Assembly: GCA_964618855.1 (NCBI GenBank) | Contig: CAZUCD010000144.1 | Span: forward strand, 1 to 9,641 | Source: CAZUCD01 sp964618855 | GTDB taxonomy: Bacteria; Sumerlaeota; Sumerlaeia; SLMS01; JANRJK01 | Reading direction: 5' to 3' | DNA length: 9,641 bases | Shown: positions 1-6,276 of the stretch, piece after piece | How the letters are laid out: each line of letters starts with the position of its first letter | How positions within the stretch are numbered: the stretch's first letter is position 1 | Made by a program: the position numbers and the translations under genes | The notes under the pieces: generated by a model | Databases searched by the model: none | Seen by the model: only the letters and a program-made list of their open reading frames with translations | What the model was told of the DNA's origin: nothing

Positions 1-309
1 GTCTTCGAGCCCGAGGGTGCCATAGCGGCGATCATCGAGGGATTCGCCGGCCCCGGCGCGAAGATCCACGCCCTTCCGCAGGACCAGTTCCTCGCGCTCC
101 GCGAACGCCAGGACGCGTCCGTGAGGCAATACCTCGACGCCGTTGCACCCATGCCGGACGTGAAGGCCATGCGGGCGGACATCGCCTCGCGCCTGCCCGG
201 ACCGCGCCATCAGGGCGCGACCATCGGGGACATCGTCGGCCCCTTTCTCAGGCAATCGAGGGAACGCCGGCTCGAGCCCGCCCCAAACCGCAACGGGCCC
301 CCGCGCTGA
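1..309 (+). CDS. C-terminal end of an unrecognised protein (5' partial)
   Basis: The reading frame is open from the first base and ends at TGA 307-309, giving the last 102 residues of a protein whose start lies outside the window. The visible part looks soluble: an Ala-rich stretch (FEPEGAIAAIIEGF, about residues 2-15 of the fragment), a charged, probably helical middle, and a Pro/Arg-rich tail. There is no signal peptide, membrane segment or catalytic motif in this part. I do not recognise the family. An internal GTG at 121 could be taken for a start, but the frame continues upstream of it without a stop, so it is more likely an internal valine. The gene ends 94 bases before the next start, and a promoter-like sequence lies in that gap, so it probably belongs to a different transcript. 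Confidence 0.6.
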   Translation, partial: VFEPEGAIAAIIEGFAGPGAKIHALPQDQFLALRERQDASVRQYLDAVAPMPDVKAMRADIASRLPGPRHQGATIGDIVGPFLRQSRERRLEPAPNRNGPPR

Positions 310-336
310 AGTTTCCCACGGGCCGCCCAAACGGCG

Positions 337-364
337 TTGACATGCCTTACGCCGCGGCCAAACT
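337..364 (+). promoter_or_regulatory. Possible sigma-70-type promoter upstream of the secreted Gly-rich protein
   Basis: A perfect -35 hexamer TTGACA lies at 337-342. Sixteen bases further on, CAAACT (359-364) matches three of six positions of the -10 consensus, in a locally AT-richer patch. It sits 40 bases before the ATG at 404 and just after the stop of the previous gene, which is the right place for a promoter. The weak -10 makes this tentative. Confidence 0.35.
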
Positions 365-403
365 TCACAGCAGATTGCCGCATTCGGCAACGAGGGGTGT
401 TTC

Positions 404-1441
404 ATGGCCAGAAGCTTCGTATCACACGGCATTGCCAGCATCGCGATTGCGATGATCGCCGCATCCGCCCTTGCCGGCGGCGGCGGGGGAGGCGGGGGCG
501 GAACCCCGCTCAACCCCTTCACGGCCCCACCGGACGCAATGGACACGCTGAATTCGGGGTCCGCGTCCGGCGGCCTCGACGCCGGACGCATCCTCGGCGG
601 CGTGAAGCAGGACCTGTTTGGCGGCGGCGGGGGAAACCCCGGCGGTGGTCCCGCGGATCCGTTCAACCAGAATCCCGGGGGCTCCCCGTTCGGAACCCCG
701 GCGGGTGGCGCAACCGGATCACCCTTTGGTGCACCCCCCGCTGACCTTGGGGGCGCAACCGGATCGCCCTTCGGAGGCCCTCCTGCGGGCCTTGGCGGCC
801 CGGCCGGACCCGGGGCAGCCTCGCGCAGCTCCACCGCCATTGGCGGCATGCGCATCATCTCCCGACTCTCCAACGAAGTCCTGCAGGACGCCCGCTCGGC
901 CAAGGTGATCTCCACCGACGGCTACTACGACGATGGACAGACCGCCGGCGACCTTCAGGCAAACGACGGCGTCTTCACCAACATCGTCATCGACAACGAG
1001 TACATCAGCCCCGGCGAGTTCCTCATCAAGTCGCGTGCCCTCAATGGTCTGCGCACCTTGGAGAACTTCAGCCCGCAGGAGTTCTTCAACGTCCGGGTCG
1101 CCACTACCGAGCCCGTCTCCTCGCTTCCCAAGGTGACCGATCTCGAGGAACAGCAGGACACCCGGCTTCGCCAGTTCAACGACCGGTTCCTCCGCGACTT
1201 CCGCAAGGAACCCGACAATCCGGGCAGCCCCCTCCTGAAGGCATTCATCCCGGCCTATCCGAAGGCGCCAAACCTCCCACTGCCCGCGACCTTCTCACCG
1301 CGCGCGCGCCCGAATGAGCAGGCCTCGAGCGCTGCCGGTCGCGACGGCGAACCCGGCACCGCCAAGGTCCTGTTCGACAAGGCGATGGATGACGATGTGA
1401 CAGGCACACCCATCGGCGGCGCCAGCAGCCGGTATTTCTGA
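404..1441 (+). CDS. Secreted Gly/Pro-rich protein with a DDG-GD-NDG motif domain
   Basis: 345 aa. ATG 404 is preceded by GAGGGG (392-397) at a 6-base spacing. Residues 1-24 form a Sec signal peptide with likely cleavage after ALA24, directly before a run of nine glycines (25-33). Residues 25-140 are low-complexity Gly/Pro/Ser/Phe sequence, including two tandem copies of a 15-residue unit (101-115 and 116-130, GGATGSPFG.PPA.L). A folded domain follows at about 148-236. It carries DDG (176-178), GD (182-183) and NDGVFT (187-192), a spacing I know from extracellular Ig-like or beta-sandwich domains in which such acidic loops often bind calcium. The C-terminal 110 residues are charged, then Pro-rich. 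It is probably exported, and the glycine-rich part may be a flexible linker. No enzymatic motif is seen. A hairpin closes the gene, so it is likely a monocistronic unit. The specific function is unknown. Confidence 0.8.
   Translation: MARSFVSHGIASIAIAMIAASALAGGGGGGGGGTPLNPFTAPPDAMDTLNSGSASGGLDAGRILGGVKQDLFGGGGGNPGGGPADPFNQNPGGSPFGTPAGGATGSPFGAPPADLGGATGSPFGGPPAGLGGPAGPGAASRSSTAIGGMRIISRLSNEVLQDARSAKVISTDGYYDDGQTAGDLQANDGVFTNIVIDNEYISPGEFLIKSRALNGLRTLENFSPQEFFNVRVATTEPVSSLPKVTDLEEQQDTRLRQFNDRFLRDFRKEPDNPGSPLLKAFIPAYPKAPNLPLPATFSPRARPNEQASSAAGRDGEPGTAKVLFDKAMDDDVTGTPIGGASSRYF
704..793 (+). repeat. Two tandem 45-bp in-frame repeats (15 aa each)
   Basis: Units 704-748 and 749-793 both encode GGATGSPFG followed by x-PPA-x-L. 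Synonymous differences separate the two copies at the DNA level (for example ggatcaccc against ggatcgccc). Partial copies flank them: GGSPFGTPA before and GGPAG after. They lie in the low-complexity linker of the secreted protein and are of the kind that arises by replication slippage. Confidence 0.7.
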
Positions 1442-1450
1442 TTCGTCCGG

Positions 1451-1477
1451 GTGCCGGGGGACCACGTCCCCCGGCAC
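1451..1477 (+). terminator. Strong hairpin after the secreted protein gene, possible terminator
   Basis: The perfect 11-bp arms GTGCCGGGGGA (1451-1461) and TCCCCCGGCAC (1467-1477) flank a 5-base loop, starting 10 bases after the stop codon. The sequence that follows is TTCCCCTT rather than a T run, so intrinsic termination is plausible but not canonical. The hairpin could instead protect the mRNA 3' end. A second, weaker 6-bp stem (CCCCTT 1480-1485 with AAGGGG 1495-1500) lies immediately downstream. Confidence 0.5.
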
Positions 1478-1556
1478 TTCCCCTTCGCCGCGGAAAGGGG
1501 CCCCATTCCCCCTCCGCAGGCCCGCCGCACCCCCCATCCCAAGCCGGTCAGGTTCC

Positions 1557-2078
1557 ATGTTCGGACCCTTCAAGAAGGACAAGAACCTCAAGTACTTCAA
1601 GATGAAGCCCGCCGAGGTGCAGGAGGCGGCAGGCGTCGTGCATTCGATGCTCGAGCAATGGCTCGGCTTCAAGCGCTTCTTCCTCAAGGCCTTCACGACG
1701 GAACCCCTCGCACCCGATGACGAATCGACGTTCCTCGAGGTCAAGGCGCAGTTGGCACGCAGCATGAGGTCCCTTGGCGAGAAGATCAACGAGAAGGAAT
1801 TCTACTTCGGCGGGGACAAGGCGAACGCCCTGCTCCGGCAGTGCGTCTCGGTCAACCACCTGCGCTCGCTGCCCTTTCCCGACCGCCGCCTGCTGTACAA
1901 GGACTGGCACACGGTGTTCGTGCACCTGAGCCGGACCGTCGGCGCGTTCAAGTTCCTCGCGGAGGGATACGTCCCGCCGCCGAAGAAGATGGCCCCCGGA
2001 GGCAACGCGACCGGGGGAACGAGCGTGGCCTCGATCAAGGCGGCGGGCGCGGCGGCTTCCGCGGCGCGCAAGCGCTGA
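1557..2078 (+). CDS. Small helical protein A, apparent paralogue of protein B downstream
   Basis: 173 aa; no known family recognised. The protein has no signal peptide or membrane segment, so it is probably cytoplasmic. The N-terminus is basic (five Lys in the first 15 residues) and the middle appears alpha-helical. Two landmarks stand out: an aromatic cluster with RFF at 40-42, and Y114-x-DWHTVF (116-121) followed by a hydrophobic helix. Protein B at 5721-6140 has the same two landmarks (RFF 25-27, DWHTLF 102-107) with almost the same separation (76 against 77 residues), which argues for common ancestry. The C-terminal tail (138-173) is PPPKK followed by Gly/Ala/Lys-rich, probably disordered sequence. 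The ATG at 1557 has only a weak AGG (1550-1552) ahead of it, in a C-rich leader. It opens the block that continues with the repeat lipoprotein 178 bases downstream. Function unknown; a role in a membrane or envelope complex is inferred from neighbours only. Confidence 0.75.
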   Translation: MFGPFKKDKNLKYFKMKPAEVQEAAGVVHSMLEQWLGFKRFFLKAFTTEPLAPDDESTFLEVKAQLARSMRSLGEKINEKEFYFGGDKANALLRQCVSVNHLRSLPFPDRRLLYKDWHTVFVHLSRTVGAFKFLAEGYVPPPKKMAPGGNATGGTSVASIKAAGAAASAARKR

Positions 2079-2096
2079 CATGACCCGAGGAGCACA

Positions 2097-2118
2097 CCCC
2101 CGGACACCCCGGGGGGGG
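2097..2118 (+). other. GC hairpin with G8 homopolymer between protein A and the lipoprotein gene
   Basis: CCCCCGG (2097-2103) pairs with CCGGGGG (2109-2115) around a 5-base loop, and the right arm lies within a run of eight G (2111-2118). It starts 19 bases after the stop of protein A. No T tract follows, so it is at best a weak terminator. It could equally be a pause or processing site in a polycistronic message. Confidence 0.3.
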
Positions 2119-2241
2119 ACCTGACGGGCACCCGGACTGCGTTTGCGGTTGCCTCACCCTTGGCCGCTGTGATGTTAAGACTGATTGAATCGTCCGAGTA
2201 ACCATCATCCCGCCTGCCCGAGCGTTTCCAACGCTCCGCGC

Positions 2242-2246
2242 GGAGG
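2242..2246 (+). promoter_or_regulatory. Shine-Dalgarno site that fixes the lipoprotein start
   Basis: GGAGG lies 10 bases before ATG 2257. The same frame is open upstream to a TTG at 2185, but that would put 24 Pro/Ser/Asn/His-rich residues in front of a normal lipoprotein signal peptide and has no ribosome binding site of its own. ATG 2257 is therefore preferred. Confidence 0.7.
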
Positions 2247-2256
2247 TTCACCTCGC

Positions 2257-5200
2257 ATGCGCAACCGGCTCCGCCACGCGATCGCCGTCTCCGTCATCGC
2301 CGCATCGGCCATGACGCTCACGTCGTGCTCCGAGTACACGGCGAAGAACTCCCTCGAGAAGTCGACCAAGCTCCTCGAGAGGATGTCGAAGGAGCTGAAC
2401 GGCGAACTGCACGCCAAGCCGCAGCTCGAGTCGATCCGCACGAACATCAACCGCGCAAACCAGGAACTCCAGAGCGGGCAGGCCGCACAGGCCAAGTCCA
2501 CAGCCAAGGCCGCACTCACCGAGGCCGAGCAGGCGCTCATTTCCGTCCTCGTCTCCGAGGCGAACAAGAGCTTCAACGACGCCAACGACGAGATCCGGGT
2601 CGGCGACATCAACCAGGCCTCCCGCATCGACGCCGTCCGCTACCAGACGATCATCGAACTCAAGCAGCGCATGGACGAGGAGCGCGCCAAGAACGACAAC
2701 GAAGCGGTGATCGCCACCGCGCGCACCATCGTCAACGAGATGCGCACGCTCCTCAACCCGCTCGAAACCCGCGCAAAGCGCGCCCAGTCCACCGCCGAGA
2801 CCAAGCTGCAGGACCTCAAGTCCGAGGGCGGCACGCAGTATGCCCCCGAAGCCGTCATCGCCGTCCAGGACCTCATCACCGGCGCCAACAAGATTTCCAC
2901 CCAGGACCGCGACTACGGCCTCGCCCAGGTCCAGTTCGAGGACGCCACCCGCCGCGCCGAGGAAGGCATCGACCAGGTCAAGCGCGCCAAGTGCGACGAG
3001 CGCATGACCGAGATCAACTCCCTCATGGCCACCGCCCTCCTCGAGGGCGCAAAGGTCTACGTCCCCGACCAGTGGCAGAACGCCGAGCGCCTGATCGACA
3101 CGCTCATCGCCGACTTCAACTCGAACAAGTACGACCGCGTCCTCCTCGGCGCCAACGAAGTCCGACCCAAGGTCGAGGAACTCGTCTACTCGACCAAGCG
3201 CGCCGCGGCCGACGCGCGCATCAACACGCTGCAGACCAACATCCGCGACCTCTCGGAGGGCGGAGCCCGCGAGTACCTTCCCGGGCGGGTCGAGGAACTC
3301 GAGACCATCCTCGCCCAGGCGAAGGAAATCCGCGCCTCGGACACCATCCAGTCCTTCGACGACATCAAGGCCCTCAGCCTCCGCGGCATTGAGGTCTACG
3401 AGTCCATCAACCGCGCCTTCGACGAGATCGCCCTCGCCAACATCCGCGGCGCGAGCAACTCCCTCGAGACCACCACCGTCGTCTTCGGCCAGATGGGCAC
3501 GATCTTCGACCCTGTCCAGGGCGACATGTCCGCCGACCAGAAGGCCTTCGAGGCGCAGAAGATCGCGCGCCAGGGCGAGCTCGGGCAGGACCTCGAAAAC
3601 GCCCGCCGCAACCTGCAGGACGCATTCCTCAACCAGAAGGACGGCCGCTACAAGCAGGCGATCCTTCTCGCCGGCGAGGTCAAGTCGCGCTCCGAGTCCG
3701 TGCTCAACGAGGTCTACCACGTCGTCGCGCACAACGCGGCGATCGAGCTCGCCAATCTGGTCACGCGCTACGAGCGCGACGGCGCGCGCGAATACGCGAA
3801 GGACGACCTGACCCGGAGCCAGGGCGAACTCGAGGCCGTCAAGACGGCGATCCTCGAGAAGCGCTACCGCGACTCGGTGTCGCTCGCCGCGGAGGCCCGC
3901 GCCAACGTCGAGCTCATGGCCCAGGGCATCGCCGGCCGCGCGACGGTCGACATCCGCGACGCCCGCGCCGCCCTGCGCGACGCAGGCTCCGAACTCACCC
4001 GCAAGTACCGCGGGGGACAGCTTGACGAAGTCGGGCGGCTGATCACCTCCGCAGAGGAGGACCTCGGTGGCGAGCGCCTCAAGAGCGCCGTCGAGAAGGC
4101 CCGCCGCGCGACCGAACTCGCCCGCCAGGCGCAGCGCGAGTCCTACATGACCCTCGCGCAGGAGAACATCGACCGCACCAGAACCCTGATCTCCAAGGCA
4201 TCCGACGCAGGCGCGGAGCTCTACGCAGGCCGGGAGCTCACCGACGCCAAGAACCTCCTGGCCTCCTCGCAGACGCTCTACGCCGGGCAGGACTACGAGA
4301 AGGCGAGCTCGGTCAGCCAGACGGCCGCGGAGCGCGCCGAGGCGGCGCTCTACCGCAAGGTCATCGACGCCGAATCGGCCCTCGCCAGCGCGCGCGCCGT
4401 GGGCGGGTGGGAGTACGACTCGGCGAAGCTGGGAGAGGCGAGCGCCCGCGTCCGCCAGGCACGCGAGGAAATCGACAGCGCCAACTACGCCGCCGGCGGG
4501 AACCTCGCGGCAGGCGCACGCTCCAGCGCCGAGGGAATCTCCGACAGCGCCAAGGACAAGAACTTCAGGGACGCCGTCGCGCGCATCCGCAAGAACCTCG
4601 ACGTGGGGTCCAGCCAGGGAATCAACTTCTTCCAGCCCGAGGACTCCGCCGCGATCCGCACCCGGCTCTTCGAGTTGGAGAACATGTACTCGCTTCCGAA
4701 GTACGACTTGGTGATGGCGGAACTCGCCAAGCTCGAGGGCAGGCTGCGCGGCACGCTCGAGACGACCGGCAAGACGGTCTACGAGGTCGCCGACCAGCAG
4801 GAAGCCCGCCTCGGCGCCCTCATCGAGGGTGGTGCAAGGCTCTACGCCGTCGAGGAGGCCGAAAGCGCCCGGAAGAACCTCGAGTACGCCCGGCACGACT
4901 ACCGCCGCGGCATGTACAAGTCCGCCCACAGCTCCCTCGAACGTGCCATCGGCCTGATCAACGAGATCGCCAACCGGCGCGACAAGGAAACCTACAACCA
5001 GCACGCAACCGATCTCATGGCGCGCTACAACAACGCCCGCGCCGACTTCTCGAAGGTACTCGGGATGGGGTCGCGCGCCCTCAAGGACATCGCGCTCCGC
5101 AACGGCACCCCGCGCGCCGTCTCCATCAACAGCCGCATCTCCCCCGCGGAGTTCCGCGAGGCCATCGACCACATCTACTCCGAGGCCATTGCCATCAAGC

Positions 5201-5460
5201 CCCCGCAGGGCTACGAGGACGTGCACGAGATGTTCGTCGAGGCGCTGAACAACGGGCGCATGGCCGCCATCAACTTCCAGAAGATGGCCGCCTTCGACGT
5301 GTCCTCCGCCCGCGAGGTCGAGGCCTCAGTCGACGACGCGTTCATGCACATGAACACATCCACGCAGATCCTCGGGCTCGTGCAGGAGCGCCTGATCGGC
5401 GACGAGCGGCAGTTCCGCTCCGGCGGCGGCAGCCAGATCGGCATGGCGGGATCGCGCTGA
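2257..5460 (+). CDS. Large repeat lipoprotein: about twelve 72-residue helical repeats plus a C-terminal domain
   Basis: 1067 aa from ATG 2257. Residues 1-24 are a lipoprotein signal peptide: positive N-terminus (RNRLRH), hydrophobic core and lipobox LTSC with Cys24 as lipidation site. Ser at +2 would favour the outer membrane under the proteobacterial Lol rule. About residues 45-905 consist of repeats of the form GGA-x-x-Y-x-P-x-x-L..A..L, then Y..A...A..A, roughly 72 residues apart. The anchor aromatic or equivalent falls near 52, 123, 195, 268, 340, 513, 584, 656, 720, 791 and 863, with one irregular, longer unit between 340 and 513. The pattern resembles the Ala-rich helical-pair units of DUF4398-type lipoproteins and suggests a long rod or solenoid. 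The last 150 residues are different; they contain Y986-x-D-x-H990-x-x-F-V, similar to the motif in proteins A and B, and end in a Gly/Ser tail. No catalytic motif is seen. It is probably a periplasmic structural or tethering component. The family assignment is by pattern only. Confidence 0.85.
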   Translation: MRNRLRHAIAVSVIAASAMTLTSCSEYTAKNSLEKSTKLLERMSKELNGELHAKPQLESIRTNINRANQELQSGQAAQAKSTAKAALTEAEQALISVLVSEANKSFNDANDEIRVGDINQASRIDAVRYQTIIELKQRMDEERAKNDNEAVIATARTIVNEMRTLLNPLETRAKRAQSTAETKLQDLKSEGGTQYAPEAVIAVQDLITGANKISTQDRDYGLAQVQFEDATRRAEEGIDQVKRAKCDERMTEINSLMATALLEGAKVYVPDQWQNAERLIDTLIADFNSNKYDRVLLGANEVRPKVEELVYSTKRAAADARINTLQTNIRDLSEGGAREYLPGRVEELETILAQAKEIRASDTIQSFDDIKALSLRGIEVYESINRAFDEIALANIRGASNSLETTTVVFGQMGTIFDPVQGDMSADQKAFEAQKIARQGELGQDLENARRNLQDAFLNQKDGRYKQAILLAGEVKSRSESVLNEVYHVVAHNAAIELANLVTRYERDGAREYAKDDLTRSQGELEAVKTAILEKRYRDSVSLAAEARANVELMAQGIAGRATVDIRDARAALRDAGSELTRKYRGGQLDEVGRLITSAEEDLGGERLKSAVEKARRATELARQAQRESYMTLAQENIDRTRTLISKASDAGAELYAGRELTDAKNLLASSQTLYAGQDYEKASSVSQTAAERAEAALYRKVIDAESALASARAVGGWEYDSAKLGEASARVRQAREEIDSANYAAGGNLAAGARSSAEGISDSAKDKNFRDAVARIRKNLDVGSSQGINFFQPEDSAAIRTRLFELENMYSLPKYDLVMAELAKLEGRLRGTLETTGKTVYEVADQQEARLGALIEGGARLYAVEEAESARKNLEYARHDYRRGMYKSAHSSLERAIGLINEIANRRDKETYNQHATDLMARYNNARADFSKVLGMGSRALKDIALRNGTPRAVSINSRISPAEFREAIDHIYSEAIAIKPPQGYEDVHEMFVEALNNGRMAAINFQKMAAFDVSSAREVEASVDDAFMHMNTSTQILGLVQERLIGDERQFRSGGGSQIGMAGSR

Positions 5461-5472
5461 CGGATTCGACCA

Positions 5473-5499
5473 GCCTGGGCGCAGGACTCGCGCCCAGGC
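5473..5499 (+). terminator. GC-rich hairpin just after the lipoprotein stop codon
   Basis: The perfect 10-bp arms GCCTGGGCGC (5473-5482) and GCGCCCAGGC (5490-5499) enclose a 7-base loop. The hairpin lies between the lipoprotein stop (5460) and the 37-aa gene (5525). It is followed by ACACACTTG, with no T tract. It may be a partial terminator or an RNA-stability element that sets lower expression of the downstream genes. Confidence 0.35.
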
Positions 5500-5524
5500 A
5501 CACACTTGAAAGGCACCGACCGGA

Positions 5525-5638
5525 ATGTTCGCCAAGATAAACTACGTCTACTGGATCGAGATTCTGGTCATTGCCGCGATTGTCGTCCTCACGGCCTACG
5601 TGTTCTACGCGCTCGGATTGATCAAGAAGAAGGAATGA
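5525..5638 (+). CDS. 37-aa single-pass membrane protein
   Basis: ATG 5525 to TGA 5636-5638. The product is a classic small membrane protein: a short N-terminus (MFAKIN), an uninterrupted aromatic/aliphatic span of about 26 residues (about 7-32, rich in Ile, Val, Tyr, Ala, with a single Glu12 near its start), and a basic tail KKKE. By the positive-inside rule the tail should be cytoplasmic, with the N-terminus outside, although Lys4 weakens this. GAAAGG (5508-5513) lies 11 bases upstream as a moderate ribosome binding site. The gene fills the gap between the lipoprotein and protein B, in the same direction. It is too short for most gene callers. The composition, which is clearly not random GC-rich sequence (codons such as ATA, ATT, GTC, TAC), supports real coding. 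It may link the lipoprotein side to the PspA-like side of the membrane; that is inference. Confidence 0.7.
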   Translation: MFAKINYVYWIEILVIAAIVVLTAYVFYALGLIKKKE

Positions 5639-5680
5639 TCGCCGAGCGGCCTCTTCGCCAGGCGGGGAGGCCCAGCCCTG

Positions 5681-5710
5681 CCCCACCCCACCCGACCCCC
5701 CACGCCCACC
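5681..5710 (-). promoter_or_regulatory. G-quadruplex-type motif (G runs on the - strand) ahead of protein B
   Basis: On the + strand, C runs lie at 5681-5684, 5686-5689, 5691-5693, 5696-5701 and 5705-5707, separated by 1 to 3 bases. The - (template) strand therefore has five runs of three or more G with very short loops, which meets the usual G-quadruplex pattern. It ends 10 bases before ATG 5721, where no Shine-Dalgarno sequence is seen. Whether it folds or regulates anything is unknown. Confidence 0.4.
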
Positions 5711-5720
5711 CGATCACCCC

Positions 5721-6140
5721 ATGGCCAAGCCCCAGTTCAACACGATCGAGAACCGCATCCAGGTCTGCAAGGAGTACGCCGCCCTGTGGCAGCGCTTCTT
5801 CTCCTATTTCTCCGAGAGCCTCGCGGACAAGCAGATCACGGAGCAGATGGAGAAGGAGTTCGAGAACATCCTCAGCATCCTCGCCCTGAACCAGTACAAG
5901 TTCGAGGAACTTGTCGGTGAGTACATGCCCGACGCCCGCAAGATACTCGACGTCCTCGCCGACTCCATCAACCTCGCGAGCATCAAGACGATGTCCGAGG
6001 CCAACCTCAGCAAGCTTCAGGTGGACTGGCACACGCTGTTCATCTCGATGAACAAGGCGCTCGGGAAGCTGACCGGGCAGCTCACGCCGAAGATGCTCGC
6101 GGCGATGCAGGCCCGCGATGGCGGCGGCCAGGCACAGTAG
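5721..6140 (+). CDS. Small helical protein B, apparent paralogue of protein A
   Basis: 139 aa; no known family recognised. Probably cytoplasmic: no signal peptide or membrane segment. It is predicted mostly alpha-helical, with an aromatic cluster LWQRFFSYF (22-30), an acidic middle (about 35-72) and DWHTLF (102-107) followed by an amphipathic helix and a Gly/Gln-rich tail. Aligned to protein A by its RFF and DWHT-x-F landmarks, the two differ by a single residue in spacing. They also share the pattern (E/T)F-x-x-(I/V) and the helical stretch before the DWH motif, though overall identity is low. B lacks the basic N-terminus and the long Ala/Lys tail of A. The start at ATG 5721 has no purine-rich ribosome binding site; the leader is almost pure C, as it is before A. 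The PspA-like gene follows 136 bases downstream. Function unknown; A and B may form a heteromer or act as adaptors for the lipoprotein/PspA-like pair. Confidence 0.75.
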   Translation: MAKPQFNTIENRIQVCKEYAALWQRFFSYFSESLADKQITEQMEKEFENILSILALNQYKFEELVGEYMPDARKILDVLADSINLASIKTMSEANLSKLQVDWHTLFISMNKALGKLTGQLTPKMLAAMQARDGGGQAQ

Positions 6141-6170
6141 AAACCGCGGCAGCCCTTGCCGCCGCGCACC

Positions 6171-6210
6171 GTCCCCGGCAACGCTTGACCAACGGTGAAT
6201 AGCCGGGGAC
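6171..6210 (+). other. Inverted repeat in the leader of the PspA-like gene
   Basis: GTCCCCGGC (6171-6179) and GCCGGGGAC (6202-6210) are perfect 9-bp arms around a 22-base loop, in the 136-base gap between protein B and the PspA-like gene. No T run follows. The long loop fits an operator or an RNA leader structure better than an intrinsic terminator. TTGACC (6185-6190) lies in the loop, but I see no matching -10 at a normal distance. Confidence 0.3.
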
Positions 6211-6276
6211 CCTCCCCTGTATCAGCGGCATGAAAACCAGCCCGGCGCACCCCCGGGCCGAAAGTGATGCGCAACC

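Noticed and set aside
337..908. Arg/Pro-rich open frames overlapping the secreted protein gene (337-744 and 618-908)
   Set aside because: They are out-of-frame shadows of a GC-rich gene. The 404-1441 frame has the ribosome binding site, signal peptide and a plausible folded domain.
2185..2256. TTG 2185 as the lipoprotein start
   Set aside because: It would add 24 hydrophilic residues before a complete lipoprotein signal peptide and has no ribosome binding site; GGAGG at 2242-2246 serves ATG 2257.
2248..5226. 992-codon open frame on the - strand opposite the lipoprotein gene
   Set aside because: It mirrors the + strand gene. Its Val/Leu/Gly/Asp-dominated composition is what the antisense of Ala/Glu/Arg-rich GC-rich coding DNA gives. 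The + strand has the ribosome binding site, lipobox and repeat logic.
5506..5889. 127-codon frame spanning the 37-aa gene and the start of protein B
   Set aside because: Arg/Ser/Pro-rich composition typical of a shadow frame. It crosses the C-run tract and is contradicted by the membrane-span frame and the paralogue match of protein B.
6146..6162. Possible sigma-54 promoter (GGCAGCCCTTGC) upstream of the PspA-like gene, as known for enterobacterial psp
   Set aside because: The GG and GC elements are 8 bases apart rather than the required 10, and no PspF-like activator gene or binding site is seen.
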